NCBI GenBank assembly: GCA_964575895.1
Contig: CAZNTE010000003.1
Coordinates: forward strand, 1 to 64,000
DNA from: Gudongella sp964575895
GTDB taxonomy: Bacteria; Bacillota; Clostridia; Tissierellales; Tissierellaceae
DNA length: 64,000 nt
Reading direction: 5' to 3'
Part shown: positions 17,363-26,520 of the stretch, in pieces
How the letters are laid out: each line of letters starts with the position of its first letter
Position numbering within the stretch: position 1 is the first letter of the stretch
The notes under the pieces: generated by a model
What the model saw: only the letters and a program-made list of their open reading frames with translations
Databases searched by the model: none
Told to the model about the DNA's origin: nothing
Program-made: the position numbers and the translations under genes

Positions 17363-18523
17363 CTACTTGAATATATCTAACTTTTCTAATCTATCAAAGG
17401 CTTCTTTCATATCTTCTAAACTTAGTGTTGCAGCTAACCTAATATAACCTTCTCCTTCTTCACCAAAGGCCGTCCCAGGAACCACTGCAACATGAGCCTC
17501 TTCAAGAAACAATATGCTTATTTCCTTGGATGTAAGCTTAGTTCCCTTTATATTTGGAAACAGGTAGAAGGTACCCCTTGGTTCAAGAATCTCAATACCC
17601 TTGAGCTTTTTTAATCTATCATATGCATAGTATACTCTTTCCTTATACATGTTAAACAAGTCCCTATATACTTCATGCCTTAAATCTATTGCATGTATCC
17701 CAGCCACCTGAGATACTGATGGTGCAGAGTATACATTACTCTCATTTATTCCTTTCAAGACTTCAATTACATAATCTGGTGCTAGAATATATCCCAGCCT
17801 CCAACCTGTCATGGCAAAGTTCTTAGAAAAGCTACCAATGGTTATGGTCCTCTCCTTCATCCCCTCCAGGGATGTTATGGGAATAAATGGCTCTTTAAAA
17901 CTATATATTGTATAAATATCATCTGCAATAATCAAGAGATCATATTTCTTTGCGATACATCCAATATTCTCAAGACTTTCCTTGTTTAAGCAGCTTCCAA
18001 TTGGATTGTTGGGCGTGTTAACTATAATTGCCTTTGTTCTATTTGTGATCTTGCTTTCCAATCTATCAATGCTCAATTGATAGTTCTCATCCTCATACAT
18101 GGGAACAAATACAGGTATACCTTCCATCATTTCCACTTGATCCTTGTAGGGACTAAAGTAGGGACTTGGTATAATGACTTCATCCCCTGGATCTAGAATT
18201 CCTTTCATTACAAGCCACATCCCATGGGAAGCGCTTGTTGTTACCATAACTTCATCCAGGCTAGTACTATATGAAAAATCTTCCAAATAAAGATCCGCTA
18301 TTCTTTGCCTTAGTTTTCTCATCCCTACTGATTCTGTATAATGGGTACTCCCCTTTAGAGTATCTTCAAATGCTCCCTTAATAATTCTCTCATCTGTTGT
18401 AACATCTGGATCCCCAATTGTCATGTTAATTAGATCGTCCATGGAATGTACATTGTCAGTACTATCTGCCAACTCACTTTTTGAGAAATTCCAGTATTTT
18501 TTTGCTAAATATGGACTCTTCAT
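17363..18523 (-). CDS. pyridoxal-phosphate aminotransferase, class I/II
   Basis: A 386-residue fold-type I aminotransferase. It shows NTPNNPIGS near 165, the DDIYT aspartate near 200, the PLP-lysine motif GSFSKNFAMTGWRLGY (lysine near 234) and a late arginine in EGYIRLAA. Length and motifs fit the aspartate/aromatic/MalY-like group, which I cannot narrow further. It is the first gene of a two-gene unit with the hydroxyacid dehydrogenase. A terminator separates it from murJ upstream. Confidence 0.9.
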   Translation of the reverse strand: MKSPYLAKKYWNFSKSELADSTDNVHSMDDLINMTIGDPDVTTDERIIKGAFEDTLKGSTHYTESVGMRKLRQRIADLYLEDFSYSTSLDEVMVTTSASHGMWLVMKGILDPGDEVIIPSPYFSPYKDQVEMMEGIPVFVPMYEDENYQLSIDRLESKITNRTKAIIVNTPNNPIGSCLNKESLENIGCIAKKYDLLIIADDIYTIYSFKEPFIPITSLEGMKERTITIGSFSKNFAMTGWRLGYILAPDYVIEVLKGINESNVYSAPSVSQVAGIHAIDLRHEVYRDLFNMYKERVYYAYDRLKKLKGIEILEPRGTFYLFPNIKGTKLTSKEISILFLEEAHVAVVPGTAFGEEGEGYIRLAATLSLEDMKEAFDRLEKLDIFK

Positions 18524-18544
18524 CCAAAGACCTCCCTTCTAAAA

Positions 18545-18589
18545 TATTAAAAACCATTATACCCTTCTTTTAAGAACAATACAATGGTT
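18545..18589 (-). terminator. terminator after murJ
   Basis: The arms AACCATTGTA and TATAATGGTT on the minus strand are followed by TTTAATATTTT, between murJ and the aminotransferase gene. Confidence 0.65.
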
Positions 18590-18598
18590 TTTTCTTTA

Positions 18599-20104
18599 CT
18601 ATGCTCTTGCGATAAAGACCACTGAATAAAATGTAAATAATCCAGCTACCAGTGATCCTACTACTAGAAATATATTATACATTAGACTAGTTCCAACCAT
18701 TCCCATGTAGTGATTCTTTAAAACTAACATTACAAGTCCCATTACATACCCTGCAAATATAAATCGTATGGTTCTTAGGGCTATATCCTTCCAGTCTATA
18801 AACTGCAATTTCTGATTTAATTTATACAAGCCATAAATTGCAGATATTGTGACCCCGATACTTGTTCCCAAGGCAATTCCCCCTGGTCCTATGAACCTAA
18901 TGAGGATTAAATCAAGTACAATATTTAGAATCAGTGCTATGCCACTTACAATTAGTGGAGTAATAGTATTCTCTAAAGCGTAATACATTCTATTAATAAG
19001 AAGGATCAAACCCATCCCAAATATTCCAACCCCGTAGTATCCAAGTAGATTTGCAGTTGCCAGTGTGGCATCAATCCCAAATTGTCCTCTTTCATAGAAT
19101 ATCCTTACTATTGGTTCCCCCATAACAGTAAGTAAAACTATGGCTGGGACAGATATTAGGGTAACAATCCTTAAGGAATACCTTAGGGCATCTTTTAGGG
19201 CATCTTGACCTTCAAATTTTTCCTTTTCTGATATTATGGGAAAAATTGCAGTAATTATACTCATGATAAAAAGACCTACAAATAATTCAATGATTCCATC
19301 TGCATAGTTTAGTTCAGTAACAGTACCTTCTATTAGAGCTGATCCAATGGCATTATCCACTGCTCCATTTAAACTGTTTATTCCAACTCCTATCATTACT
19401 GGTAGTAAGAAGGTATTCAGCCTAAGGATCAATCTGTCATTTGGAATAAAGTGGGGTTTATATCTATACCCTTGAAGACTAAAAACTGGCTGGGCTAGGA
19501 TAAATGCCTGGGCTCCCACGGCTATAATCCCTGCTACCATAAGACCTTCCAGACCAAAAGCATCTGAAAAGAGAATAAGGTAGATAATAAAAATAATGGA
19601 GTTTACAACTCCACCCTTGGCTCCAGCTCTGAACTTATGCTGACTTTGTAGATATCCACCAAATATCGCCCGATATATATGAACTAAAATAACCGGTATG
19701 CCCCATCTATATAATCTCAAGGCCATCCTATACTCTTCTCCATTAAATCCTGGGCCAAATATCTTAATGATTAAAGGAGCAATTAAATAGGATATAAATA
19801 TAAGCATTAATCCAAGAATGGTCCAGTAGCTGAGTAAATTATTGGTAAAGAGAAATCTTCCCTTTACCCCATCTCTTCTATCTATTTGTTGGTACAGTGG
19901 TACCAGAGATACTATAAGTCCTTCTGCAAGAATACCAGCTAGGAAGACTGATGCTGAAAGTGCCACCAAGTATGTGTCAGTTCTAAAGTTAGCTCCTATA
20001 AAGTAGGCAAGTAGTATGCCTTTAAAAAAGTTCAGAATTCTAGCCCCTAAGCCAAATGAAAATATATCCTGAGCCTGTTTTTTAATTGTAGAGAACTTCA
20101 TCAT
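18599..20104 (-). CDS. murJ: lipid II flippase MurJ family protein
   Basis: A 501-residue membrane protein with about 14 hydrophobic segments and the MviN/MurJ pattern: FSFGLGARILNFFKGILLAYFI-like start, FRTDTYLVALSASVFLAGI near 45 and FYERGQFG near 340. The family flips lipid-linked peptidoglycan precursors or other polyprenyl-linked sugars. It begins 26 bases after proB and may be read with it. Given the surface-protein and O-antigen-ligase-like genes elsewhere in the window, a role in a secondary wall polymer is also possible. Confidence 0.85.
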   Translation of the reverse strand: MMKFSTIKKQAQDIFSFGLGARILNFFKGILLAYFIGANFRTDTYLVALSASVFLAGILAEGLIVSLVPLYQQIDRRDGVKGRFLFTNNLLSYWTILGLMLIFISYLIAPLIIKIFGPGFNGEEYRMALRLYRWGIPVILVHIYRAIFGGYLQSQHKFRAGAKGGVVNSIIFIIYLILFSDAFGLEGLMVAGIIAVGAQAFILAQPVFSLQGYRYKPHFIPNDRLILRLNTFLLPVMIGVGINSLNGAVDNAIGSALIEGTVTELNYADGIIELFVGLFIMSIITAIFPIISEKEKFEGQDALKDALRYSLRIVTLISVPAIVLLTVMGEPIVRIFYERGQFGIDATLATANLLGYYGVGIFGMGLILLINRMYYALENTITPLIVSGIALILNIVLDLILIRFIGPGGIALGTSIGVTISAIYGLYKLNQKLQFIDWKDIALRTIRFIFAGYVMGLVMLVLKNHYMGMVGTSLMYNIFLVVGSLVAGLFTFYSVVFIARA

Positions 20105-20130
20105 GATGGTGCTCCTTTTGTCACTTACAT

Positions 20131-20937
20131 CTATTTTTCTTTGGGAATAAATCTTGTTCCCTTCTTGCTACCTTCAGCTATTTCCTTTATAATGTCCTTT
20201 GTCTTACCATGGGCTACAATCATTGGTATTCCATATTTGTTGACCATTTTAGCAGCCTTAATCTTGGTTGCTATACCACCAGTTCCAAAACTGGATGTCT
20301 TACCAATAGAAATTTTCTTCTCCAATTCCTCCACATCATCAACAACATTAATCATATGAGCATCAGAGTTTTCATTGGGATTCTTATCATATATCCCTTC
20401 TATATCGCTTAATAGAATCAGAAGATCCCCACCCCATACCACTGTTGAATGAGCGGCAAGCATGTCATTATCTCCTATCTTTATCTCATCTACACTTACT
20501 GTATCATTCTCATTTATTATTGGTACTACCCCTTCATCTAGCAGTGTAAAAAGAGTATTTCTAATATTTAAGGTTCTTGATTTTGAATCGAAGTCATCCT
20601 TTGTTAGAAGTATTTGTGCTATATGAAGATCATATTTGTTAAAGATTCTTCTGTAGGAATCCATTAACTCCACTTGACCTATGGCACAAAGGGCCTGCTT
20701 GTAATGAATATCCTCTTTTCTAGACCACTTGCCAATGGTTGAAACTCCTGCTATCCTTGCACCAGAAGAAACTACTATTACCTTCTTACCATGATCCATA
20801 AGATATTTTACACTCATGGCGAAATTATCAAGAAAGTCCTTATCTATGGATCCATCTTCACTGGTTATGGTTGAACTACCAATTTTTATCATTATCTTAC
20901 TGCTGTTTTTTATCATGGTATCATACATCTTTATCAT
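20131..20937 (-). CDS. proB: glutamate 5-kinase, short form
   Basis: A 268-residue amino-acid kinase. It shows MIKIGSSTIT near 16, VVSSGARIAG near 56, NENDTVSVDEIKIGDND near 140-156 and a C-terminal FGTGGIATKIKAAK segment. It phosphorylates glutamate in the first step of proline synthesis. It lacks the C-terminal PUA domain found in the longer enzymes of about 365 residues, as in many Firmicutes. It begins two bases after the proA stop, so the two enzymes, whose intermediate is unstable, are made together. Confidence 0.93.
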   Translation of the reverse strand: MIKMYDTMIKNSSKIMIKIGSSTITSEDGSIDKDFLDNFAMSVKYLMDHGKKVIVVSSGARIAGVSTIGKWSRKEDIHYKQALCAIGQVELMDSYRRIFNKYDLHIAQILLTKDDFDSKSRTLNIRNTLFTLLDEGVVPIINENDTVSVDEIKIGDNDMLAAHSTVVWGGDLLILLSDIEGIYDKNPNENSDAHMINVVDDVEELEKKISIGKTSSFGTGGIATKIKAAKMVNKYGIPMIVAHGKTKDIIKEIAEGSKKGTRFIPKEK

Positions 20938-20939
20938 CC

Positions 20940-22181
20940 CTACTTTCTAACTTGTCCTTGGCCCATTACAAGGTATTTATGAGTAACTAATTGCTCAAGG
21001 CCAACAGGACCTCTCGCATGGGTTTTTTGTGTGGAAATTCCCATTTCTGCACCAAATCCAAATTCTGAACCATCTGTAAATCTGGTTGAAGCATTTACAT
21101 AGACTGTTGCTGCATCCACCTGTCTTTGAAATTTCAAGGCGTTGTTGAGATTTTCAGTGATGATTGATTCTGAGTGCATGGTCCCATACTTGTTAATATG
21201 TTCAATTGCCTCATCAACATCCTTTACAACCTTGATTGCCAGAATAAAATCCAAAAATTCCGTTGCATAGTCTTCTTCAGTTGCAACTTTTGCTGGAATT
21301 ATACTTCTTGTCTCTTCATCTGCTCTAAGTTCAACCTTGTTCTTTAAGGCCTGATATGCCAATGGTAAGAAGGACTCCTTAACCTTCTCATGAACCAGTA
21401 GGGTTTCACAGGCATTACAAACTCCAACTCTCTGGGTCTTTGCGTTCACTAGAATTTTTACTCCATTATCTAGGTTAGCACTTTCATCTATGAAAACATG
21501 ACAATTTCCTTCTCCCGTTTGAAGGGTAGGAACTGTAGCATTCTTTACTACGAAGTTTATTAAATCTCCACCACCTCTTGGAATAATTAAGTCCAAATAC
21601 TCATTTGCCCTTAGCATCTCAAGGACCAGTGATCTATCCGTATCGTCAATGAACTGGATACATTCAGGGGTTATGGAGCTTTTATTTAAGCCTTTCTTAA
21701 TGGCATCCACAAGAGCTATGTTTGAGTAGATTGCCGTGGAACTACCCCTTAAGAGTATTCCATTCCCTGATTTTAAAGCCAGGGCAAAGGCATCAACTGT
21801 AACGTTTGGTCTTGATTCATATATTATTCCCATTACTCCCAAGGGCACACTCATCTTAGATATGGTTAATCCATTTTCCAGGGTCCATACCTTATCAGAC
21901 TTCCATATAGGGTCGGGAAGCTTAATCACCGTTTCTATTCCTTCAATAATTCCATCTATTCTTTCTTCAGTCAAAAGTAGCCTATCAACCAGACCCTCCT
22001 TCATGCCTGATTTTCTTGCATTTTCAATATCCTTAATATTTGCTATAAGGATATCTTCCTGGTGGTCCTTAATGGACTTTGCAACTAAGCTAAGAGCTTG
22101 GTTCTTTTCCTTAGTAGATGCTATTCCAAGACTCAATTTTGCTCCTTTAAGTTTTTCACCCTTTTCCAACAATTGGCTCAT
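20940..22181 (-). CDS. proA: glutamate-5-semialdehyde dehydrogenase (gamma-glutamyl phosphate reductase)
   Basis: A 413-residue aldehyde-dehydrogenase-superfamily enzyme. It reduces gamma-glutamyl phosphate to glutamate semialdehyde with NADPH. Recognisable segments are SVPLGVMGIIYESRPNVT near 110, IPRGG near 200, the active cysteine in GVCNACETLLVH near 252 and the ending TRFTDGSEFGFGAEMGIST, THARGPVGLE. It stands directly before proB in the same operon. No gene for the third step (proC) is in the window. Confidence 0.95.
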   Translation of the reverse strand: MSQLLEKGEKLKGAKLSLGIASTKEKNQALSLVAKSIKDHQEDILIANIKDIENARKSGMKEGLVDRLLLTEERIDGIIEGIETVIKLPDPIWKSDKVWTLENGLTISKMSVPLGVMGIIYESRPNVTVDAFALALKSGNGILLRGSSTAIYSNIALVDAIKKGLNKSSITPECIQFIDDTDRSLVLEMLRANEYLDLIIPRGGGDLINFVVKNATVPTLQTGEGNCHVFIDESANLDNGVKILVNAKTQRVGVCNACETLLVHEKVKESFLPLAYQALKNKVELRADEETRSIIPAKVATEEDYATEFLDFILAIKVVKDVDEAIEHINKYGTMHSESIITENLNNALKFQRQVDAATVYVNASTRFTDGSEFGFGAEMGISTQKTHARGPVGLEQLVTHKYLVMGQGQVRK

Positions 22182-22281
22182 AATTCTCCCTCCCTCTCAT
22201 ATTATTTTAGAATCTATTATATCAGATTATACTAAGAAATAAAGATTAACTTTTCAATTATAAATAAACATTAGTTGCAAT

Positions 22282-22851
22282 CTAGCTATACTCATACCCC
22301 TTGTAGAAGGCTACTATATTGTCTTCTATTGCCTTCTTAGGTACATTTTCCTTTAGTACATCCTCCCATATACCACTTTTAATATCCAAGTATTTTGCTA
22401 GAATTCCTATCATAATGGTATTTGCAACCTTAATATTTCCCGCTTCTTTGGCTAGTTTAACTGCATCCACAAGGGTAGCCTTATACCCATCCTCCAATGC
22501 TTTTATCTCATCTTCAGGATAAATATCCTTCTCAAGTATTACTGAACTGGGATAGGTTTTTCTAGTGTTGATAATAATTCTACCTCCATCCTTAAGTAAA
22601 TAGCTCCATCTAAGACTCTCCAGGGGCTCCATCCCAAGGATTATATCTCCCTCTCCCACAGGTATATTGGGAGAATTAACCTTTTTATCAATTCTAACAC
22701 TACCCCAAACCATACCTCCCCTTTGGGATAGGCCTACCACATCGTTGGTTTTTACATCAAATCCTGCCTTCATTCCTGCTTCAGCTATGATCTTAGTGGC
22801 TAGGACCAAACCTTGTCCTCCAACTCCAGCAACCAATATATTAACCATCAA
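22282..22851 (-). CDS. iorB: indolepyruvate:ferredoxin oxidoreductase, beta subunit
   Basis: A 189-residue gamma/beta-type subunit of 2-oxoacid:ferredoxin oxidoreductase. It starts VNILVAGVGGQGLVLATKII and carries GLSQRGGMVWGSVRI near 43-57, both typical of IorB. With IorA it oxidatively decarboxylates aryl 2-oxo acids from Trp, Phe and Tyr to aryl-acyl-CoA, reducing ferredoxin. It starts ten bases after iorA. The ATG at 22848 just inside is an equally good start. Confidence 0.92.
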   Translation of the reverse strand: MMVNILVAGVGGQGLVLATKIIAEAGMKAGFDVKTNDVVGLSQRGGMVWGSVRIDKKVNSPNIPVGEGDIILGMEPLESLRWSYLLKDGGRIIINTRKTYPSSVILEKDIYPEDEIKALEDGYKATLVDAVKLAKEAGNIKVANTIMIGILAKYLDIKSGIWEDVLKENVPKKAIEDNIVAFYKGYEYS

Positions 22852-22860
22852 TAATCCCCC

Positions 22861-24630
22861 CTAAAAAGCTCTTTTTATAGCTCCCACAGGACAAACCTGA
22901 GCGCAAACGGAACAACCAACACACATATCAGGATCAATAAAGGATTTCAACTTATCTATTCCCTGATACTTTTTCATCCTTATAGGTGGACAATTGGTCT
23001 TGACACAAGTTCTACATCCTATGCATACCTTGGGATCAACATAGAAGTTCTTCTCCTTGATCTTGAATCTTAAGGCACAGGGTCTGGTTGCAATTATTAT
23101 AGAGATTCCCTTCTTCTTTACCTCTTCTCCTATTACACTCTTTGCTTCCTTATAATCAAATTGATCCACTTCTCTAACATTATCAAATCCTATGGAAGAT
23201 AGCATTGCTTTAATATCTACCTTCATATCATCATTTTTGTTGTAATTACCTGAGGATGCATTGGCCTGACCACCAGTCATGGCTGTGGTTGAATTCTCCA
23301 GAATGATAAAGGTCATATTATCCTCTTCATCCAGCTGATGAAGAAGATTTACAAAACCTGTCATACCTGAGTGGAAGAAGGTTCCATCCCCTATTACTGA
23401 TACTAAGGGTTGATCATCCTGGAATCTTCTCATTACTTTATTCATTCCCTTGGTCATTCCAACTGTGGCCCCCATACTGATCATAATCTGAGACACATCC
23501 CACTGCTCTAGAGCCGATATTGAGTAACAGCCTATATCTCCGATGACTCTTACCTTTAACTTCTTTAAAACATCAAATACAGGCCTGTGAGGACAACCTG
23601 AACAAAACATAGGTGGTCTCTTTACAGTATCAGTCACCTCATATATTTTCTCTTCTCCTTGTATCACTCCAGCTTTAATAAGTCCATTTCTAATATCCTC
23701 AATATGTAACTCCCCTGTAAAGCTAAAATATTCCTTGCCCTTGGAGGAAATCCCCATTAACTTTAACTCTTCTTCAATAAAGGGCATCATTTCTTCAAGT
23801 ACTATGATATTCTTGTACTTTGCTGCTAACTCCTGCATCCTTCTTTCTGATAAAGGATACACAAGACCCAGCTTATATATGGATACATCAAGGTTTAACT
23901 CCTTGAGGTTATAATACATAAGTCCTGATGTTATAATCAGTGTATCTGATCCCTCAACTTCCTCCAGTTGATTTAAGGGCATTTCATAAGCCACTTCACT
24001 TAACTTACTTAATCTATCCTTCATAAAGTGCTGAGCCTTAAAGGTATGGGGTGGAAGCATGGTATACTTTTCCCTATCTGGTGAAAACCCCTTTGGTTTT
24101 ACATCCTTTCTATCCATTATCTCAACTATACTTCTGCTGTGGCATACTCTTGAAGTTATATCAATTAATATTGGGATTTGAATAAGTTCTGATATTTCCA
24201 TGGCTATTTTCACGTAGTCCTTTGCTTCCTGAGAATTTCCTGGATATATTACTGCCATGTTGGCAAACTTACCAAATATCCTGTTGTCCTGTTCATTTTG
24301 AGAACTGGCCATTCCAGGGTCATCTCCTGAAACCAGAAGGAAGGCTCCGTTAATTTCTGTTTGTGTAAAGGTCATCAAAGGATCTGCTGCTATATTAACT
24401 CCAACATGCTTCATGCTAGCCATAGCCCTTGCTCCATAGAAAGATGCTCCCATTGCAACTTCCAGAGCCACCTTTTCATTGACGGAAAACTCTGAGTAGA
24501 TCTCATCATACTCCTTTAAACTATCCAGTATCTCCACAGTTGGAGAACCAGGATAACTGGCAGCTAAATGACCTCCCCCTTCATAGAATCCCCTTGCAAT
24601 TGCCTGATTACCAGTTAGTAACTGCCTCAT
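22861..24630 (-). CDS. iorA: indolepyruvate:ferredoxin oxidoreductase, alpha subunit
   Basis: A 589-residue thiamine-diphosphate enzyme. The N-terminal PFOR-type domain starts LLTGNQAIARGFYEGG. The TPP-binding domain has GDGTFFHSGMTG near 415 and ILENSTTAMTGG near 445. The C-terminal ferredoxin domain has two cysteine sets, CIGCRTC...NCPP and CVGCSVCAQVCPVGAI, near 538-585. A further CSGCPHRP sits near 345. It catalyses the oxidative branch of aromatic amino-acid fermentation, giving reduced ferredoxin and acyl-CoA. It is the first gene of the run that continues with iorB and proAB. Confidence 0.95.
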   Translation of the reverse strand: MRQLLTGNQAIARGFYEGGGHLAASYPGSPTVEILDSLKEYDEIYSEFSVNEKVALEVAMGASFYGARAMASMKHVGVNIAADPLMTFTQTEINGAFLLVSGDDPGMASSQNEQDNRIFGKFANMAVIYPGNSQEAKDYVKIAMEISELIQIPILIDITSRVCHSRSIVEIMDRKDVKPKGFSPDREKYTMLPPHTFKAQHFMKDRLSKLSEVAYEMPLNQLEEVEGSDTLIITSGLMYYNLKELNLDVSIYKLGLVYPLSERRMQELAAKYKNIIVLEEMMPFIEEELKLMGISSKGKEYFSFTGELHIEDIRNGLIKAGVIQGEEKIYEVTDTVKRPPMFCSGCPHRPVFDVLKKLKVRVIGDIGCYSISALEQWDVSQIMISMGATVGMTKGMNKVMRRFQDDQPLVSVIGDGTFFHSGMTGFVNLLHQLDEEDNMTFIILENSTTAMTGGQANASSGNYNKNDDMKVDIKAMLSSIGFDNVREVDQFDYKEAKSVIGEEVKKKGISIIIATRPCALRFKIKEKNFYVDPKVCIGCRTCVKTNCPPIRMKKYQGIDKLKSFIDPDMCVGCSVCAQVCPVGAIKRAF

Positions 24631-24969
24631 AAGACCACCTCTTTCATATTATTGTAATGTTCTTTAATACTTTCAATATAGAATTGAGTTACTTCTTAAT
24701 AGCCTACTACTTATAAATACCCTAAAATAATTCCCTTCTCTCTATATTTTCAGGATTTCTTCAAGGACTAGCTACTATTAAACTGATTATAATATTTTGT
24801 TCACCCCACCATGATATTTTAATTTAGTAAATTTGGAATGGGTCTTGATTAAGTTATCTTATTGGGCTCCTATCCCAATAAATTTCTAAAGAAGCAATTT
24901 ATTGGATTTTTTTCAGGAAATTGGGTAAAATGAGAAATGAGTACATTATTTGAAAAGGGGGAATTAAAT
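24631..24969. promoter_or_regulatory. divergent promoter region between iorA and sixA
   Basis: AT-rich with no gene. For sixA, TTGGAT (about 24902) and TAAAAT (about 24926) are separated by about 18 bases and could be the -35 and -10 boxes. I see no clear riboswitch or T-box toward iorA. Confidence 0.4.
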
Positions 24970-25470
24970 GTGAGTAAATATCTTATACTTTATAGACATG
25001 GGCTTGCGGAGGAAAAGGAGTCTGCAGAAGATGATGATTTGAGATCACTTTCCAATCGTGGTAAAATCCTATTGAAGAAAAGTGTTTCTGGATTCAAAAC
25101 AATGATTAGTAACTATGGGGACTTTAAAATCTATTCAAGTCCTGTCCTTAGGGCTAAGGAAACAGCTGAAATGTTAGCAGAGGAATTAGGATTGGATGAA
25201 CCAATATATCTGGACTTCCTTGCCACAGGAAGTGGTGTCAGTAGACTTAGAGAGCTTCTCAAGGAGATTGAACCTGGCAATGCTGCAATAGTTGTTGGAC
25301 AGCAGCCTTACCTTTCATTGTGGAGCCAGGAGGTTTCCGGAACCTTCCTACGTTTCAAAAAAGGAAGCGCAGCCTGCTTCAGTTTCCCTGATGAGGAATT
25401 GGGAGAGACCAAGGCTGATTTGAGATGGTTCCTACAAACCCGTGGTTTTGCAAAGATAAACGATAAATAA
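24970..25470 (+). CDS. sixA: phosphohistidine phosphatase SixA family
   Basis: About 166 residues of the histidine phosphatase superfamily. The catalytic LYRHGLAEE lies near residue 6, SSPVLRAKETAEML contains the second arginine, and VGQQPYLSLW occupies the place where SixA has its second histidine (here glutamine). SixA removes phosphate from phosphohistidine of HPt or PTS proteins. I choose GTG 24970: AGGGGG lies nine bases before it, while the ATG at 24937 has no ribosome site and adds a non-homologous stretch. The Q in place of the usual H in VGHNP-like motifs makes activity uncertain. Confidence 0.82.
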   Translation: MSKYLILYRHGLAEEKESAEDDDLRSLSNRGKILLKKSVSGFKTMISNYGDFKIYSSPVLRAKETAEMLAEELGLDEPIYLDFLATGSGVSRLRELLKEIEPGNAAIVVGQQPYLSLWSQEVSGTFLRFKKGSAACFSFPDEELGETKADLRWFLQTRGFAKINDK

Positions 25471-25477
25471 AAACAAG

Positions 25478-25508
25478 AACCTCTAAATCATAAGATTTAG
25501 GGGTTTTG
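25478..25508 (+). terminator. terminator of sixA
   Basis: AACCTCTAAATC and GATTTAGGGGTT form a stem with loop ATAA, followed by TTTT, eight bases after the stop codon. Confidence 0.8.
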
Positions 25509-25791
25509 ACTTCCTATGGCTCTAAAACCAAGCTTTCTACAAATTAAACTCACACCAACTTTCTTTCGTCCTCTTCTAGTCTTTTCTCTTTGATTTATCA
25601 AAGCCTCTTAGTAAAAATACTCCTCCCTCTGTAAACAGGAGCTGAATTAATAGGTCTTGTTACGAAACACTTATTCGATTTAATTAGCAAAAACATTGTT
25701 TGTAACAGATTCATATACAATCATTTTTAGCATTAGTTAAAATTGATGGATCCCTTGACTACAGTTATTATTCTATGACTCTTCCTTTACT

Positions 25792-26225
25792 TAAATAAGC
25801 TAAACTTCAAGTAGCACTTCTTCACGAAAGAATCGCAAATGCTAGAAAGGATTTCCTCCATAAACTATCCACTACAATAGTAGTAGAAAACCAAACTATT
25901 CTTGTAGAAGGATTAAAACCTAAAAACATGATTAAAAACAGACGCTTATCCAAATCTATAGCTGATGCATCTTGGGGCAGATTTCTTAATATGCTTAAAT
26001 ATAAATCTTCTTGATACAAGAAAGCTTTGTTCAAACTGTGGCTATATTAACCAAAATACAAAGTAGCTAAATATCAGGACATGGGAGTATCCTTCTTGTT
26101 TTGCATTTAATCAAAGAGATGAAAATGCAGCTAAGAACATTAAAGCACAAGGCTTAAGGATAGATTCATCACTATATGTTATTAGGGTACTGGAACTACC
26201 CAATTTTAAGCCTGTGGAGTCCTAA
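25792..26225 (+). pseudogene. IS200/IS605-type TnpB (OrfB) remnant
   Basis: Two plus-strand pieces match the second half of TnpB. The first reads LLHERIANARKDFLHKLS and later ASWGRFLNMLKYK. After a stop and frameshift near 26012 comes KLCSNCGYINQN, then WEYPSCFAFNQRDENAAKNI (zinc-finger cysteines, with the last RuvC aspartate in RDENAAKNI), ending FKPVES. The N-terminal half, with the first RuvC aspartate, and any tnpA are missing, so the element is dead. The region 25508-25791 holds nothing else I can identify. Confidence 0.8.
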
Positions 26226-26460
26226 ATAAGACCTTGTTACCTTAGCAGGCACAAGACTAAGGTCCAGGAATCTCACTCTTCTATAAGTTGCGAATCGAAC
26301 AAACTCAATTTTCTGGGTATGTACTATTTTCTAACTCATACTTCTTTAACAATTACTATTCACAGGCGCAAGTTATAATATATCTCAACATTTCTTAATA
26401 TCCGTTAAACTAGCACAAATAAGTGATTATCTATAGTTGTGCTGTAACTTCATAAATTTG

Positions 26461-26506
26461 TTTACAAATATACTTAAATCGCTTATAATATAAGTATATT
26501 TGTAAA
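26461..26506 (+). promoter_or_regulatory. abiE promoter inside a perfect 16-bp inverted repeat
   Basis: TTTACAAATATACTTA (26461-26476) is repeated in inverse at 26491-26506, with a 14-base spacer. TTTACA (26461-26466) and TATAAT (26484-26489) are 17 bases apart and form a good sigma-A promoter whose -35 is in the left arm and whose +1 falls in the right arm. AbiEi antitoxins are known to repress their own promoter through inverted repeats, so this is the likely operator. Confidence 0.85.
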
Positions 26507-26520
26507 GTAAGGTGATGATG

